In this document: piece after piece, positions 40,378 through 55,400 of the stretch | Layout of the letters: every line of letters begins with the position of its first letter | How positions within the stretch are numbered: the stretch's first letter is position 1 | Assembly: GCF_004027225.2 (NCBI RefSeq) | Contig: NC_044283.2 | Span: 30,898,707-30,962,706, forward strand | Length of the DNA stretch: 64,000 nt | Direction of reading: 5' to 3' | DNA from: Strigops habroptila | Taxonomy: Eukaryota; Chordata; Aves; Psittaciformes; Psittacidae | Notes under the pieces: generated by a model | The model's input: only the letters and a program-made list of their open reading frames with translations | The model's database searches: none | What the model was told of the DNA's origin: nothing | Position numbers and translations under genes: made by a program

Positions 40378-43300
40378 TTCATGAATATGAATAATGAACA
40401 AAAATAATAATATTCTGCTAAAAGCTTGACATCTACCATGAGAAAAGAATTTTATTAACATATGAAAGTGACCTCTAGCTTTAAATGGGCTTCTTCCAAC
40501 TTAATATTAAAATGTGTGACCTAACCTCTTTCTGCATAATACCTAATTAAAACTGCTGTATTATTCATATGTTACAGATATGAAGCAGAAGTCTTACGTG
40601 GCCTACTTAGGGAGAAGCTTCTGTAACAAAAATGCTACTCTTACATTTAAAAGGTCTGTATCACTTATAACTCAAAATAACATGTTTGAATACATTTCTA
40701 ATATTTTCAAGTTGCATAAAACACGTTTTATATATGTCATTGAATTTGCCATACAAAAAATAATTAGCAAAAGAGGCACTACTCCATAATTGCAACCAAT
40801 CCCTAACTATCAGCAACAAAGAAAAGATTAAGAGAATGTAAGTAGATACATTTATTGTGCCTGTAACTAGCTTTGCTGTGTCAAATACAATAAAAATCTC
40901 ACATCTTTATTTGTCAAGTAAAATTTTCTACAGTTCTTGGACTACTTTGTCTTTTTCATCTTTTCATTTTACCTCATTTAATAGATCTTCTTCTTTAAAC
41001 ACTATTTCCGTGCTAGGTAATTCCAGACTCGCCCTAATGTCAGGCAAACCACAAATTTTCAGGCATACAGAAATGATCTTGTCTGCTTTCCCACTAATTT
41101 AATGCTGCTGCTTTTTCTCAGCTACTTGTGGACTGTGGTCAAACAACAACCCGTGTGCAAAGTTTGCTGAACAGTTCGGTTATGAAAGAAAATATAAGCG
41201 ACTGAGATGTGGCAAAGAAGAAAGTTTTTTCTCTTGAAATTATTGATCACCTCTTTCTAACGAGGCAGCAGGTAGCAACCTCACCACACTTGTATGGAAC
41301 TGTTAGCAATGACCTTACAAGTAAGCTAGAAGGCTCCAAACACCTAAGTCCTAATCAGCTCTGAAGCCAGTGCACTGTAGTTCTTCAGACAAGAGAGTGT
41401 GTGTGCCTCAATTAGCCTATCTATGAGTGTGCAAATAACCATATTTAGTCTCCTGTTTCTAAGGGGTACTAATCTGATTCATTCTTCAAAATGGAATTAC
41501 ACCAGTCATAAAGTGCATTCCTACATCAAGAAAAGATGGTATAACTTCTTTCTTAACTAGCCATACAAATAAGAAAAGCATTATAAATGTTTACCAAATC
41601 AAAGAAGGCATTTCAGGGAAGATTAAGGTCAAAAGACATTTTACTATTAAGGGAAAAAAAAAAAAATAAACCAACACAACCCCCAAACGTTTCTTAGAAG
41701 AAAACACGACTTCAAAATAAGAATTATTTATGATGAGTATTGGTTTACGTATGGTAAAAATTAAATGTGACTACTTAAGACTGTTATACACCTTTATTTT
41801 ATTTATTTATATTTATAACAATTCTACGATATATAGAAAATGTATAAAAACCCAAGCATATCATCTCACAAGACATAGAACACCAATAATACATTTTCTT
41901 TACTGGGGTAGGTGATTGCATGTAAGTTTGAGGAGTCTAAGTTTTATGAAGACATGAAATTAACTTAATTTCTTTCTTTCACTCTTCCAGAGTATATTTT
42001 CTCACATTCTTTCTCAAGCTTCTTTTGCTTGCTTTCAAATGAAAAGAAGTCAGTACAAAACCTTGCCCATGTATAGAGGAACTTACTAGACTTTAGGAAA
42101 GTGCCTTGTCACTGTCAAGAAATTGTCATGGCAAGTGGTCCAAAAAAGGTACAGCAGCACGAACTAATGTAGCTCAAAGAAATGGTTTTAATAACTACCA
42201 CAGTTGAAAATTAAAAAGACACAAGTTCATGTTATAATGAAAATACAAACATCTTTGTCTTTTATGAACAGAGGAAATAAGATTTTACCTGTATTTCCAT
42301 GGTTGCTATGCTTTATTGCAAGTCTAAGTCAATAATCGTAACCAAAGCACTTGAACCCAAATGAAAAAATACAGCACTAAAATATAGTCTAAAAATTAAA
42401 GGTTCATTGATTTTTGAGGGGGTTTCAGTCTTAATTTCTTTTTGTTTCATTTTCTTAACCGCACTGAAAGTCCATCTGATGTCAATATTATTAATGAAAT
42501 AATAAAATTAATCTTTTCAGTACCTTTACAATTCAAGAACCCTTGGAGTCCATATGGAATAATACTTCTTCAGCAAGACACTACCCTGCCTAGAGACCTG
42601 AGCAGAGTCTTGAAATAAGATAGACTCCAGCAGTATGCAATAACTTTCTTAAACACACAAGGTCTTTCTTGTGGTTCTACAGAGTTACACGGTAGATAGT
42701 AGAAGCCACGATAAAATACCCAATTTTTTTTTTTTCCAGTTACCACATTGTCTTCACCTCTAGTGAATGATCTAAAGTGAAGAGGGATGGAAGTACTCAG
42801 CTTTTTGTGCATCTATCCAATAGCACCTTGAAAGAGTAATTTCATGATCTGAAACATAAAATTTGTTTATTTTTTCCTCATCATATATTACTATATGTGT
42901 TAATACCATGCATGAGTCTACTCAGCCCTCTGATAATGCCTTCATAGCTTTGAAATTACAGATTTTGCAGCTACAACAGAAAAATTACTAATGCGTCAAG
43001 ATTTTTCTTACATAACACTGGAGTGTGCAAAATTGCCTCATTATCATTGAGTATTCCAATAAATAAAGAAACACAAGGGTCACACACACTGTCAAAATTC
43101 CAGTTGCTTCCTGGAACACATCGAATTTTGCTGCAACTTTTGCAAAGCAAGTGGTTATGTAACTGCCTAAGAGCATGTCAGTTCAGTCTTTCACAGAGCA
43201 CACTTTCACACGCTGCCTGTGCTTACAACAAATTTGATTTTTATGTCTGAGATGAAATCCTGCAGATTTTATGGATGTCAGAAGTCTAGTAGTCAAATTC

Positions 43301-45532
43301 CTCAACACATGATGGAAACACCAGCATAAGGTTATCTGGCTCGATAGTTCAAGAAACAGTGGCCTCTGTGATCGTATATCAGACAGGTACTCTAAACACA
43401 GAACTGAAGTGTCCCTGAATGATGCAGTACATGCCCTATACAGTACACACCTCTTAGAGAGTAATGAGGTTGAGAAGCTGCTGGCATGACATACATGATT
43501 TGTCTAACACAGACAACCCCAATTTAATAGCTCTACAAGGTTTTACATTGTGTTCAACAAGAAGATGTGGCAAAGTCATATTATCCATCTTGTCTTAAAG
43601 GCAACACAATTTTCATCAGAAGACACAGAACAGGAACTGAAGTTCCCTGACACAAGAGTTTTAGTTAAAAATCGGTTCTGTGGAAATCTGATTATGTAGA
43701 AAGTCAAAAAGAGCAAGGAAATCAGTTCCAGTTGTGATTTCTTTTGTTTGCTACATCGTATTTGTGCTTTTAGAGAAGTTTGAACTTTTGAAAAAGTCAA
43801 AACATCCTTCCAATTCCTACTCAGAGGGATTCCAGAGTTTGTGGGTAGCTCTGAAATTAAATGAATTTGAAATTGACATACTCAGAAAGACTAAGCCACC
43901 TCAGTAAAATGATGCAATGTAGAAAGTCTGCTGAAATAAATTATAATCTTCAGTGTAAATTCAGTAGACACTTGAAGACATCAGAGATCTGCAATTGCAG
44001 ATCCAAGATCAAGAATAACACATGATAAATGACAAAAAAAGAATGAATTAATCAAATATTCACATTGAAAGCATGAGATATGGAAGGTCTTGTGGTAATA
44101 CAAAGTCTTAAATAAAAATGGAAGGATGATTTTAGAATTAACATCATCATAATTAACAGCCTGCATTTTGTCATTTAATTTACAACATTCCATTCTTCTT
44201 CTCAGCATTTCCTTTTTCATTCCAAAGGAAGCTTTTAGAGTGACAGCTGGTTCAGTTCATCATTTGTGTGGAAGCATTGATGGAGTGAGGTTAGCAAGGT
44301 ACCAGAACTCCAATGTTTCTCACAGCTCACCATTCCCTAAAAGTAACATGTTGTAGACTGAATCAATAAAAAGTTTTCAACTTTAACAACAACATAATAT
44401 TTTCTGAAAATGTATCGTACTGCATAACACAAAGCAATTTCCAAATAATTTAATGAAACTAGCAGACAGCTTGCTCTGTGGCATGCCATGCTGAGACAAA
44501 GTTATAAAAGCTGTGATGTGACATTACTGTTTGTTAACATTTTCCCGTGAGCCTTCTTTCTGGTGTCATTTGAGAGTAAGTCATTTAGTGATACTGTATT
44601 TATTCACACAGATGTTTTTTTCATGTTTATTTTACCACTGAGGCTATGTAAACATAAAATATGGCTGAGCAAAAAGCAATTCTTAATATCAGTAGGTTCT
44701 GCATATCACCAGCAAGGTACATATTGCTGACCCATTCATTTGTAACGGAAATCACATTTGGATCGCATCTAGCATTTGAATTATTCTAAGCAGCTAGTAT
44801 ACTGAATATATTAATTTTTAAACATATATGACAATTTTTATATTTAGAAGCAAAATTGCTATTATGTTTCTTGGCTCAGAGAAAAGAAGTTCCAAAAATA
44901 TTAGAATGTTATCAGGAACCATTTGTTACCACAAAAGTGCATATAGCAATCTAAATTTTACTCAGTCCTCTATTAAACTTGCTTTTGCATAAATTGCAAA
45001 GCAGGTTTTCTTCTTCTGTGTACTGAAAAAAAAAATTAATGAAAAATATGACTAGAATAAAGTGAAAAGTTGAAAATGAATAGAATTTTCTAAGTAAAAT
45101 TACCATGAAAATATTTAAAAAAAAATCATTGTAACTGTAAATATTCCTTAAAAAATCTCTGCAGAGATTACTTATTTCTTACTTCCTACATGTACATCTG
45201 AAAGTAGTATGTGTATTTCTTTCTTACAATGACTTATAATATGTAGAGCATAATGCTCTAAAACAACCACTTTGGAAGAATTTTTTGATAGGAGACAAAC
45301 AGGTTACAGAGCAGGTTATTTCTGAATTAAAAAGACATTACTTGGTATTTTTTGAGCCGTATGTGAAGACCTACATGGAGAATGTGGGGCAGATTTTAAA
45401 GGTCATAAAGGATATTTAGTCATTTCCACTTTACATGTAAGCCTTTATAAAATTTCCCCATAATAAAACAACAATCTCTTGCTTCTGTAGTATTTATGAA
45501 TCTATGAAAAGATAATATTTTTAACTTTTTTC

Positions 45533-45549
45533 TTTTTTTTTTTTTTTTT
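45533..45549. repeat. T17 homopolymer
   Basis: Seventeen T residues, preceded by T6-C. No retroposon body visible. Confidence 0.9.
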
Positions 45550-46179
45550 ATATTGTGCTCTTCTAAAATACAGTCCATCACTGGGTTTATGGCCTAAGAG
45601 AGAATTTCATTTCACTGCATCAAAAGCTTGAGTAGTTACACAATGATAATTTTGCATACTGATCACACATATCTTTTGGAATGTCTTCTCTGTCCTCCAC
45701 TGGAGAACTCTGACAAAAATCTTTTAAATATACCAAGAGTAGCAGAAAGAAGTTTCCAAAACCATTTTGCAGCAAAGTAACATAACATGTCCACAAGAAA
45801 AACACATAGCCCCTTTTCTTTTCTGAGTGTATAAAGAACAAGGATAGCCATGACTAATGGAAGCACTCAGTAGTTCCTTCTCTCAGGACAATATGTGGTA
45901 AATTTATTGTGACCATGGAGATAACTAAGGCACTTAAAGACTTCTGTCAATGGAGCGCCAGTTTCAGATATGGTTTAATAAGTTCTAGAAAGGAACACAA
46001 GGTTTAGTAGCAGTTGCTGTCATTAATTTCCAAAAGGAAGAAACTTCCATCTGAAAATCTTAATGCAATTTTGAGAGAAGGGTTGCTGTTCTGGCATCTA
46101 ACTCAATGAACCTCTTATATGCATGTAAATGAAACAAATAAACTTTAAAAGTATAACATATTAATGTGGCCTAGCGCTG

Positions 46180-46221
46180 TAGCACTATATAGTTTTAAAT
46201 TAGCACTATATAGTTTTAAAT
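46180..46221. repeat. Perfect tandem duplication, 2 x 21 bp
   Basis: The unit TAGCACTATATAGTTTTAAA plus T occurs at 46180-46200 and again at 46201-46221 with no differences. This suggests a recent slippage or duplication event. Confidence 0.95.
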
Positions 46222-48190
46222 CTTGAATTACAATTCAGTTATGAAAACAGAAACTTCTAAGTGTTGTGTTACCAAGGTAAATATATTGGGGAAATTCCTG
46301 TCAAATCCTGGAAATATATTGATTGAAACATTCAGAAAGGAAAAAGAGTGGAACTGGATGAGATAATTAGAAATTTAAATAAAATTTCTGAGGATCTCAT
46401 ATCTAATAAAAACCATGACCATCTGTATTTCACAGAGGAAATGCAGCAATATTTTAATTCTACTAAGTAACCTTAATGTAGAAGAAACTGTTAAAAGTTC
46501 TAATGTTAGAATACTGTTTAAATAAAAATCACATTTAATCAAACTAAAAGTGAAAAAAGAGAGAGGTTTATCAAGGTATAACACCGCCTGGAGTTGTTCT
46601 CAGGATACGATCACAGTCCTAGTCCTGACATTTGAAACTCTCTACCCATGCTGGACTTAGCTATTTCCCTGGTGTGGGATAAATTGACTCATTTGCTCAA
46701 GACTTTCCCCTTTTCTCACTTTCTCTGTCTCCACCACCTCAAATGGCCTTAAGCACTACGGTAAGCTTAGACCCTTGGAGGGAACTTACTGACCCCTCCC
46801 ACAGATCTGGAAAATGAGCTGATGAAATGTGGTCACTGCTCTGAGTGGAGGTTTAGGACCAAATGGTTTCCAAAAAAGGTGCTCAGAAACTGAAACCAAT
46901 GATCTGCCGTAAACAGTTCCCAAAGTAGCAAGAAAGATGAAGCAGTTTGGAGAAATCTGTGCTACAGAGCCAGCAGAATATTTTTTTGGTCAAGTTCCAA
47001 GGTCTAAATCTGTTGGGGGACTTATTGAATTGATTCATAATACACAGGGAACAGATAACAACCGTGGAACAAAGTGACCTGAAAATTGGAGAGTCCCAGG
47101 CACATTTGACAACTAATGATTTTCATTTAGGAGCAACTGTGTGAAAGAACAAAACAAGCAATGAACAGAGAAGATGATAGGGATTTATCCACTTAAACTC
47201 ACTGAAGAAAGAGAAAAAAAAAAAACAAACTCCAAAATATTTTGCAGTTCCTGAAGTAATTTTTGAAGTTGAACCTTCAGGCTAAAGTTGTGCAGAAACT
47301 GACAGGTCATATATTCTAGAAACTCCAGGTTGTTTTCTGCTTTACTTAGGTAGCACTTACACTTTGCCTCATCTCTGGTGTCATATTTCATCTTGATACT
47401 ACAGCAGAATTAAAATATAATTCCAGTACATATCACTTGCACACTGTGATTTGTTAAGGCAGCTTCTCTAGACCAACAGACACAAAAGGTTGCCATTTCA
47501 TCCTTTCAATTCTTTATGAATTTTCTCAAAATTTCAATAGAAGGCTCACTATTCACAAAAGCATTTACCTCCAGGAAATTAGAAGTGGCCCTGACCTAAA
47601 CAGGTTATTACACAGGATACCCAGCAATTTTTGTAAAATGGCCTTTGTTTTTCCTGCTTCAAAGTTATGGGATATGCTTTGATCTATTATGAAGCAATAT
47701 CTCTTTTATTTTCCTTTTCTAGTTTTAAAAGACGAATGTTTCACTGTCTTTTTCTGAAATACCTCTGTGCATAAATTTTGTTTTCTGTTTTCTCACAATG
47801 CTGTGACCTCATTTGTTGAATAGTGTTATACATTGCTTGGCATTTTGGTTTTTGCATGTACCAATCCTCATATTTATCATACACGATTTAGACAGCTTTC
47901 GTGTTTTTCCTGCTAAAAAATTCAAACCTGAAAACACTGGCTAGTATTTAACTAGATTTCTTTAAACTATATACAATTCCAATTTTAGAAACATCATTAT
48001 TTTTATTTTTACTTAGAAGGTTAACATGAAGAATGCAATGTAACTCCAGTACTCCAATGAGACCATCAAATTGAATTTATGTTTGGTTTTCGTTCTTAAA
48101 TTTGGAAGTATAAATTTAGCCCTTGACAGCAAAGCCAGGTCCATGCACATTCTAGCAAGTAGTTACTTGCTGGAATGTGTATTTCTTCAC

Positions 48191-48220
48191 TTGTCTAATT
48201 TCTTCTTGTCTAATTTCTTC
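48191..48220. repeat. Perfect tandem duplication, 2 x 15 bp
   Basis: TTGTCTAATTTCTTC twice in a row, flanked by CTTCAC on the left and ACTTG on the right. Confidence 0.95.
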
Positions 48221-49009
48221 ACTTGAGGGGGAACTAATTTTGTCAGTAACAATGCATTAGGTATGTTGATGAACAGTATACAATTACCTGATTTCAAGAG
48301 AGTTATAAACAAAGCTAAGCAATGGATGTCATAATCTAGTGATAAACTGCAAGCATTTCTAAATCCCTATATAACAACTTCTTGTACAACTTCATCAGTA
48401 GGTAACAACTCCTCAAATCTTAATTCATTTCAAAGATGGGAAGGGAAACTTGCTCTGGGTTATGGAACAGGCAGACCTAGAGCACAGGATGCAAGCAAGG
48501 GCTATCTGGCTGCCTAACATGAAAGTTTTATTACCAAACTCACACGAACAAAGGCTTTCATTTCTCAAGCAAGGTGAACTTAACACCATTAGTTCACTAT
48601 TATAATCATGTGTAAGACATATGGACATATATGCAAGCAAAATAGATAGACAGTTTTAATCTTTACCGTCTCGATGCAAAATCCTGGAGAGAAAAAGGAC
48701 ATCGTAAGTAAGGAGGAGGACCCATTGATAATTGTCTTACACTGATCTTTGAGGATATTATTATCTTGGTAAAATAAAACACACATTCAGATATACAAAG
48801 CATATTTGCTTAGATTTGAACCCAGAGAGTAATAGTTTACAGAACAAGTATATTGTAGTAATGATTAGAAACCTAGATCTGAAAAGATGAGAAGGAAAAA
48901 AAAAAAAAGAAAAAAGTAATCAACATTGACATGTCCTTCTTAATTGTAAAAATGAAGCATAAAAGTAGCAGCCTGGTACCTTAATCTATTAGAGTTACAT
49001 AGAAATAAG

Positions 49010-49400
49010 GTCATTATGTTCAAGATTGCAGATGATACAAGGATTAGAAGATGGAACAGACAAGGTTGAATAGTACAAACTAATTCAGATTTTGATTGTT
49101 TACATGAGCAGCATAGCAGATGGTAAAGGCCTTTTGTTGTACAGAAAGATGCAAAATAATTAGGCTTGGAGCAAGGAAACAAGCTATACAATATGTGGCA
49201 AATGGCCCAATAATTTAGCACACTGATCAGGAAAACAATTTGAAGGTTATTACAGAAAATCACTTTAACCAGCAACACAAAGCACAGTAGCAGTAAAAAA
49301 GACAAACAAAACATTATTGTGAATGTGTAGGTGGATAGAATATAATAAAAGAAAGTATAATACTGTTACTGCTCACTTTCTATTAGCCTATATAGAAAAT
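49010..49400 (+). mobile_element. Ancient CR1-like LINE fragment, sense
   Basis: GATTGCAGATGATACAAGGA matches the CR1 motif TTTGCAGATGATACAAA(A). Further on, CAGAAAGATGCAAAATAATT, AGCACAGTAGCAGTAAAAAA, GACAAACAAAACATTATTGT, then GTGGATAGAATATAATAAAA and AAGTATAATACTGTTACTGC follow the order of the stretch before the CR1 3' end (CAGTGCAGTAGCAGCAAAAAAGGCAAAC..., ATAGAATGTAAGACAAGAGAAGT). Very diverged; borders approximate. Confidence 0.5.
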
Positions 49401-52400
49401 GCATGTGCTGTACTGGCTATCTGGTATAGGAAGAAACTAGTATTTTGAAGTGAAAAATAAGGTCAGCAAGAAGATATTAAATCTCAAAAAACACACATCC
49501 ATAAAAAATGTGTCTTGAACATTAAGATTATGAAAGAAATTACATGACAGAATAAGATGCAAAAAAGTTTGCTTCTAATCCTAAATTCCCAATTTCAGAT
49601 ATAGAAACTCTGAAGTAAGGTTCATCTTCTACAATTCCCAGGTTATACAAGTCATCCTTTTGACACCATGGTACTAGTTAAGGAACATCATAATAGGTGT
49701 CAGGGTCCAAAAAGAGTTGCATTTACAGACCTTGAAAAGGATAATACGTCCAGCACAACTTCCTAAACTTTGTTGAGCTAAATGTCCTCATCCTAGCATG
49801 AAGAACTGGAAGTTAGTAACAAGCTAGAGCTAGATGCGCAAAAATGTTGTTGTGGTCACTTTACCCACAATTAATCACTATGATACAAAGTAAATGGTAT
49901 TTAAATAAATGCAAAACCATAGATATATCTAGCCTTTCCCTCTCTAAATGTTTTAGGTTTCTATTCCTGTGTTAAAATAACTGCCACATCGAAGATATAT
50001 ACAAGCTATATCAGTAAAGTAGCATCATCAAAATAGTACTTTTGGTCTGGCGTTAGTAAAGACAGTGAATAATCTTAGTTAGAGCCTAAGTCTAAAAGAA
50101 ATTCAGTAGATAATTTTCAATAATTCAGAAAGAAAACAAAATAACCATCAAAACTAAAACCAAAATATCAAAATGAACAAAAAAACCCAACAGGTGCATT
50201 GCTCAGATGCTCCGTTTCCCATAAATAATTCATTCTGCTGTAATAATAACCACCTTTCCAGGAAATTTATGGACTTAATGATTCACTTGCCAAACTGATT
50301 AGATTAATAGCAAATCCCTGTTCTGAGCTTCAAATTACAATTTTTAAATGATTATTTAAATTAAAATATGCATAAATTATCTAACCACATACAACTTTGT
50401 CGGGAGGCTATTTTAATAAAAATGCTCTCTGAGAAAGAGGTCAGTTACAATACTATCCTCAATTAACAATTCTTAAATGTATTTTTACACTCAGCTCTCT
50501 GCATAAATGTACAGTCAGTTTATAACAAAACAAATACCTAGAGTTTTAATTCAATCAGACAGCCAAAAGTTGTTTGGTCTCTCTGGTTTCACCTGGATTT
50601 AAGTGGTGAGTACAAAAGAATTACAATTACATAAATTATTCATTTGGTTTAGACAATTCAGAGTTCTTTAAATGCTTTTTCCTCTGTAGACCTTATTTAA
50701 CAAATTCAAACTATTTTGGAATCTTCATATTAAGATGGAAAATCAACAATAAATTCAATTCAAAAACAATTTAAACATTTGTATTTTCCTCAGGAATGGC
50801 AAGCTTATAATTATACAGTAATCTCCCTCAAGTATCCCTTTAGATATTTATGACTGCATATATATATTATGACATCATAAATCTGTAGGAGAGAAAAGAA
50901 AGATTATCTTAAATACAGTTCTCATGTTATAAACAAGTAATCCACAGTATTGTCAAATACTTTAAAATATAAATATTCTTTCTAACTTTAATGGTCAGAA
51001 GTACGAAAGCAAAAATAATTCATTGCCTATGACAGCACTTTCATGTTTTTTATCTGGATTTTCAAGTAGGTTATCTATTAGGAACAGTATCTACCTATAC
51101 CACCTTAGAAACTTTTTTGCATGATTTAAAAAAAATAATCAAGCTACACTTGACAAACAGCTCTGCAAGTATCTCAAGTTGTATATAGTCCTATCACCAC
51201 AATTCTGAAAGCTGGACCAAACAGTGTGTTTGGTCCTAAACGTATGACAAGAAGTATTCGGTGCTGCTTCTGGTGCAATGATTGCAATTTTGAGAAATAT
51301 TAACCACAAAATGTTTCTTAGTCTAAAATATGAGCTAAGTATCATAAAACCAACATTTTGGCACATTTTGACAAACCCAAAATGTTTAGTTATTTAAGTT
51401 ACAATAGATTTGAGGTGCCAATGCAGAAGGAAACTAGGGAAGATAGCAGAGGTTTACTGATTCTTGTCTAAAAAGTTCCAGTGTTATTATTAGAAATAAT
51501 AAAATTATCTTGCAACATATTTTATGCTATTCTCTTGCAGGTCACCACTACGATGCCTTCCTTATACCCACCACTATCAAAACCAGGATATGGTTAACAG
51601 GAGAACTACTGAATGACTTTCACTCAGTAGTTTTTCTTACAAACTCTCCTAGTATTTCCTGAATAAATTACTCAACAAATTCATTTTTTTCATCATTTGT
51701 CCAGATCTAGTTAAAGATGAGGGCCCTTGGCCGACTTCAGTATGTGAACAGCATTAATTTCAACACCACCTAATTAACATGAAAATAGGTGTTAGAGACC
51801 ACAAAGTCTGTCTGACAGTTTCATGATGAGGAACTCTAAGGTGGCTCTAACAATCTCTCTCACCTTCTGCTCTTGTTTGTGGTTCTGGCCACCAACTGGG
51901 GCTGGATGTGCAGACAAAATGCAACATTTGGAAGAATCACATTCTCTTTGTCTCACAGTCACAGTGGGGAAAGCCTTCCCTTTTGTTCTTCATGTTGCTC
52001 CCAAATAAAAGAATTTGGGAGTTTGTAAGTAAATGTTATAAACATTCAAATCAAACAGTTCCAAAATTAAACTAAAAGCAAGATAAGCCTATTCCAGAAA
52101 AGAGCAAACCTCATGAGCTCTTAGGCTCTGCTCTTACAAGAAACATTCACTCCTTCCTAAGGGCAATGCCCGCAGCAACCTTCCTTTCATTTTCATATAT
52201 TTTTACAAATGATTGATACTATCAAGTATTCACAGAATTGTGTAAATAAACATATAACAGTACTAGCACACTCTGCTGATGTAAACTTATAAGTATTATA
52301 ATACATAATACAACAACAATAAAACCCCAAATTGATTTGTTTCATGGGTACTAAGTACCCATTAATCTTTCAGAGACTTATGCCAGTAGTAAGAATAAAA

Positions 52401-55400
52401 TGCTTCTCTTGGTTCTGTCTCTCTGATAATTTAAAGAGAAGTTACTATAGGAACATGTAGTGGTGATCAGTAACACACAAATAATCAGCATAACAATCAT
52501 AAAAGAATATTTATATAGCTACTCTCTCTGATTAAAAGAAATTGGATAAGATTCGTCATAAGATTTCCAACTAGCTGAAAAAAAGGTAATTAAAAAAACA
52601 TTAAGGAAAAGTTTGTATGACATGTTTATTTGAATACCTTATTAATAATGATTTAAATATATACACATATACATATTTGAAAACTTTTTTTAACATTCAA
52701 AATATTATTGAGCTATGATTAAAGCTAAATGCTAGCAAACCAAATAGCTTATTCTTCACCACATAGAAAATTTTGAGTTTCCAAAGTTTAGTAAATAGTA
52801 ATTTTTGAGAAGTTATTTCTAAATTGGGTGAAGTTACTTACTCAAATGATTCCAGCAAACTGTCTCTTCAGAATCATGCAACAGTACATTAAAGAAAGCA
52901 GTGTGTATAATCTGACAAAGTATCTGTTTTTCTGCTTTAGAATAAGCCTAACAGGAAGACTCAGACTGAGATAAAACATTCAGTTATAAATACTACAGAT
53001 ACAAAAAGGAAAATTATCTGTTCGTTGTTATTAGCAAGAAATGTTTTAAACCTTAAAGAGATTGGACTGCATTATATGACAAAGAAGGAATAAAGTCCAA
53101 AGTTCCATTATCTAGCAGAATGAAATTAAAAGATTTAAAAAAATATGTTAATTTTAATAGCTAAAGTGGATGAGTCAATCAGTACCCAATTGCTTTCTTT
53201 TCTCTCTGTACTACATTTCAACATTATGATTTGTATTCTGTTTTATGTTAATAGCATACCGGCTGGTATTGCTTTTGGTTGTGTCAAACTTCTTTGAAAA
53301 TGTGCATTTGGAAAGCAGGAGGCTAACCAGCTGCTTTTCACATGGCATAAAAGAGAAGGAATTAGCCTCTTTTGGGTATAATTAGTAGCTGGCACAACAG
53401 GTTTATGCCCTTTCTTTCCATTCTTCCTCCCCACCCCCTCCCACCAGAAGAGTTCATAGCCTGCTTTACAAATAAAAAGTGTTTGCAGAGACCATGGAAG
53501 TGTAGGTATTTCACTAGAAGACTTGTAAGAAAAGGACAATCAAAAAAGCTCAGAGAAAACATCAAGAAAATTCTAGGTACAAATACAAAAGCTCTGGTGG
53601 TACGGACCATGAGAAAAAGCCTAGAGAAAGTGAAGAGAAGCGCTGAAGAATCAAACTCCAGGAAAAGATATCTTACCACAAAACCAGATAAATAAAATAA
53701 CAAAGACTTCAACATCCAAAGAGACTGGAGGTGCAAGTCAGGCTATTTTCTTGCCTTAAAATGACGTGGGTACTAAGCTGCTATACATCAGCTGTATTTT
53801 CAAGAGCTACAGAATACTGAATTTAATTGAGTAAGAAAAATTTGTATTGGAACACAAGGACACAACATACATAACTAATCAGATTTACTGAGAACAAAAA
53901 GATGAAAGGGAATTGCTGCTAAAAGAATCACAGAATAAATTTAGTTGAATGAAAAACTTGGCAAAAGTGCATGCTGCTTTTTAAATTGTTCTTCTATATA
54001 CTGGAAATGGTCAAAACAGCTTCTGCTCTACTTACATAAAGCCTTCATTTTCTCCCAGTCCTGATATTACACATATGATTTGACCTTAGGATTTCTTTCC
54101 TCCCTCCTTTTTGTTTATTTTGTGTTACAAGATGAGAAGAAGAAATATTAACATCTGCTTTTTTCCTGGCATTCTTTGCTTAAGAGATCAAATGTAATGG
54201 CAAAGTCTGAAGAATGATAATCTACAGTCATATTAACATCACTGCTAAAAAACCTACTAGACTGCAATTTGTATTATATATGTCTTAAAGCTTGTGAGCT
54301 AGTGATACACGACATTTTTAGAATAATACAGGAATAAAATGAAGCTATCCAAGGTCTCCACAGACATTTTTCTCAGTCATTAGCAAATTACATGGTGCTT
54401 CTCAAAAATAAAAAAAGGCAGTGGGAAAAACTGACAGAACAAATCCCAACCCTCTGGCTTGTTTCAGCGTCAAGAGAAAGGAACCAGAAAGAAAAATGAA
54501 AATACTAGCATTCCAGTATGTGCTGACATAGTGCCATTGCTTCTATCTGTTTAGTTCTTATTCAGGCCAATTAGTTAAGACGATACTTGGTGTTATAAGC
54601 TTGTAGATCTGGAGAAGGAAATTGTTTTTTCTTGGCTCTGTTTAATTATGCAATTGCCTAATAATTTGGTTATACCATCCAAAAGCAGCTTTTTTGTCCA
54701 ATTCTGCACTTCACTTTTAGTAAATTTTGAAATCCACTTGCACATCTGGAACCTTAAATATGTGTAGAATACCTTCAGAATAGATTGCAGTTTAAAAACA
54801 ACTACACCATATTCTCTTTGGAAAAAGGCTGCTTTTACTGATTATTACTGTATTTTAAAATTTTAGAATTTCTATTAAAATGTCTATTGATGACCTTTCT
54901 TATTTGTAGGGAAAATATCTTTCTCAATTTAATATATTTTCACCTTATAGCATTAAAATATTGTCAATATTAAAATCCTATTTTCAGGCTTTTTCTGGTG
55001 AGATTTTCAGGATAATGACCATGCAATGGAAAGCTTTGAGCGTTTGAATGGGGGAGTTTGGTCCAAGTTGTATTGACTTTCATTAATGTTTTATAGACGT
55101 ATGTAACCTATTGCTCAGTAGGCATTCTGTTTGCCTCTCTAGGCCAGCTCCATAGAGATTGTAAGACTCGTGATCCTTGCCTGTATATTTAGCTAAGTTT
55201 GATTCATTAAGGTTAACTTGTACTTGGATTTACTAAAGACGTCAGGAATTTTGCTACAAATGTCAAAAGGTTTTAACAGCACACAGCATTTTCTTTTCAG
55301 ATATTTCGCTCTGGCAACCCAAATTCAGGACTCTAGATAGATGCATTAATAAATCTAACTAAAACATTAATATTAATGAGGAATTAATATTTTTTCCTTA

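Larger units (their letters stand above)
38346..49009. other. Host non-coding DNA
   Basis: AT-rich and without a gene that I recognise. Contains the AAAT microsatellite, the T17 tract and two short perfect tandem duplications listed separately. Confidence 0.65.

Noticed and set aside
48940..49314. Minus-strand open frame of 124 codons rich in L, F and C
   Set aside because: It lies antisense over a CR1-like fragment and its hydrophobicity follows from A-rich sequence on the other strand.
53243..53736. Open frames on both strands (98-124 codons)
   Set aside because: Mutual shadows; no domain recognised; Lys/Arg-rich composition follows from A-rich sequence.
53930..53960. AGAATCACAGAAT resembling the antisense CR1 3' end
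   Set aside because: Match too short, and the following bases do not continue as CR1.
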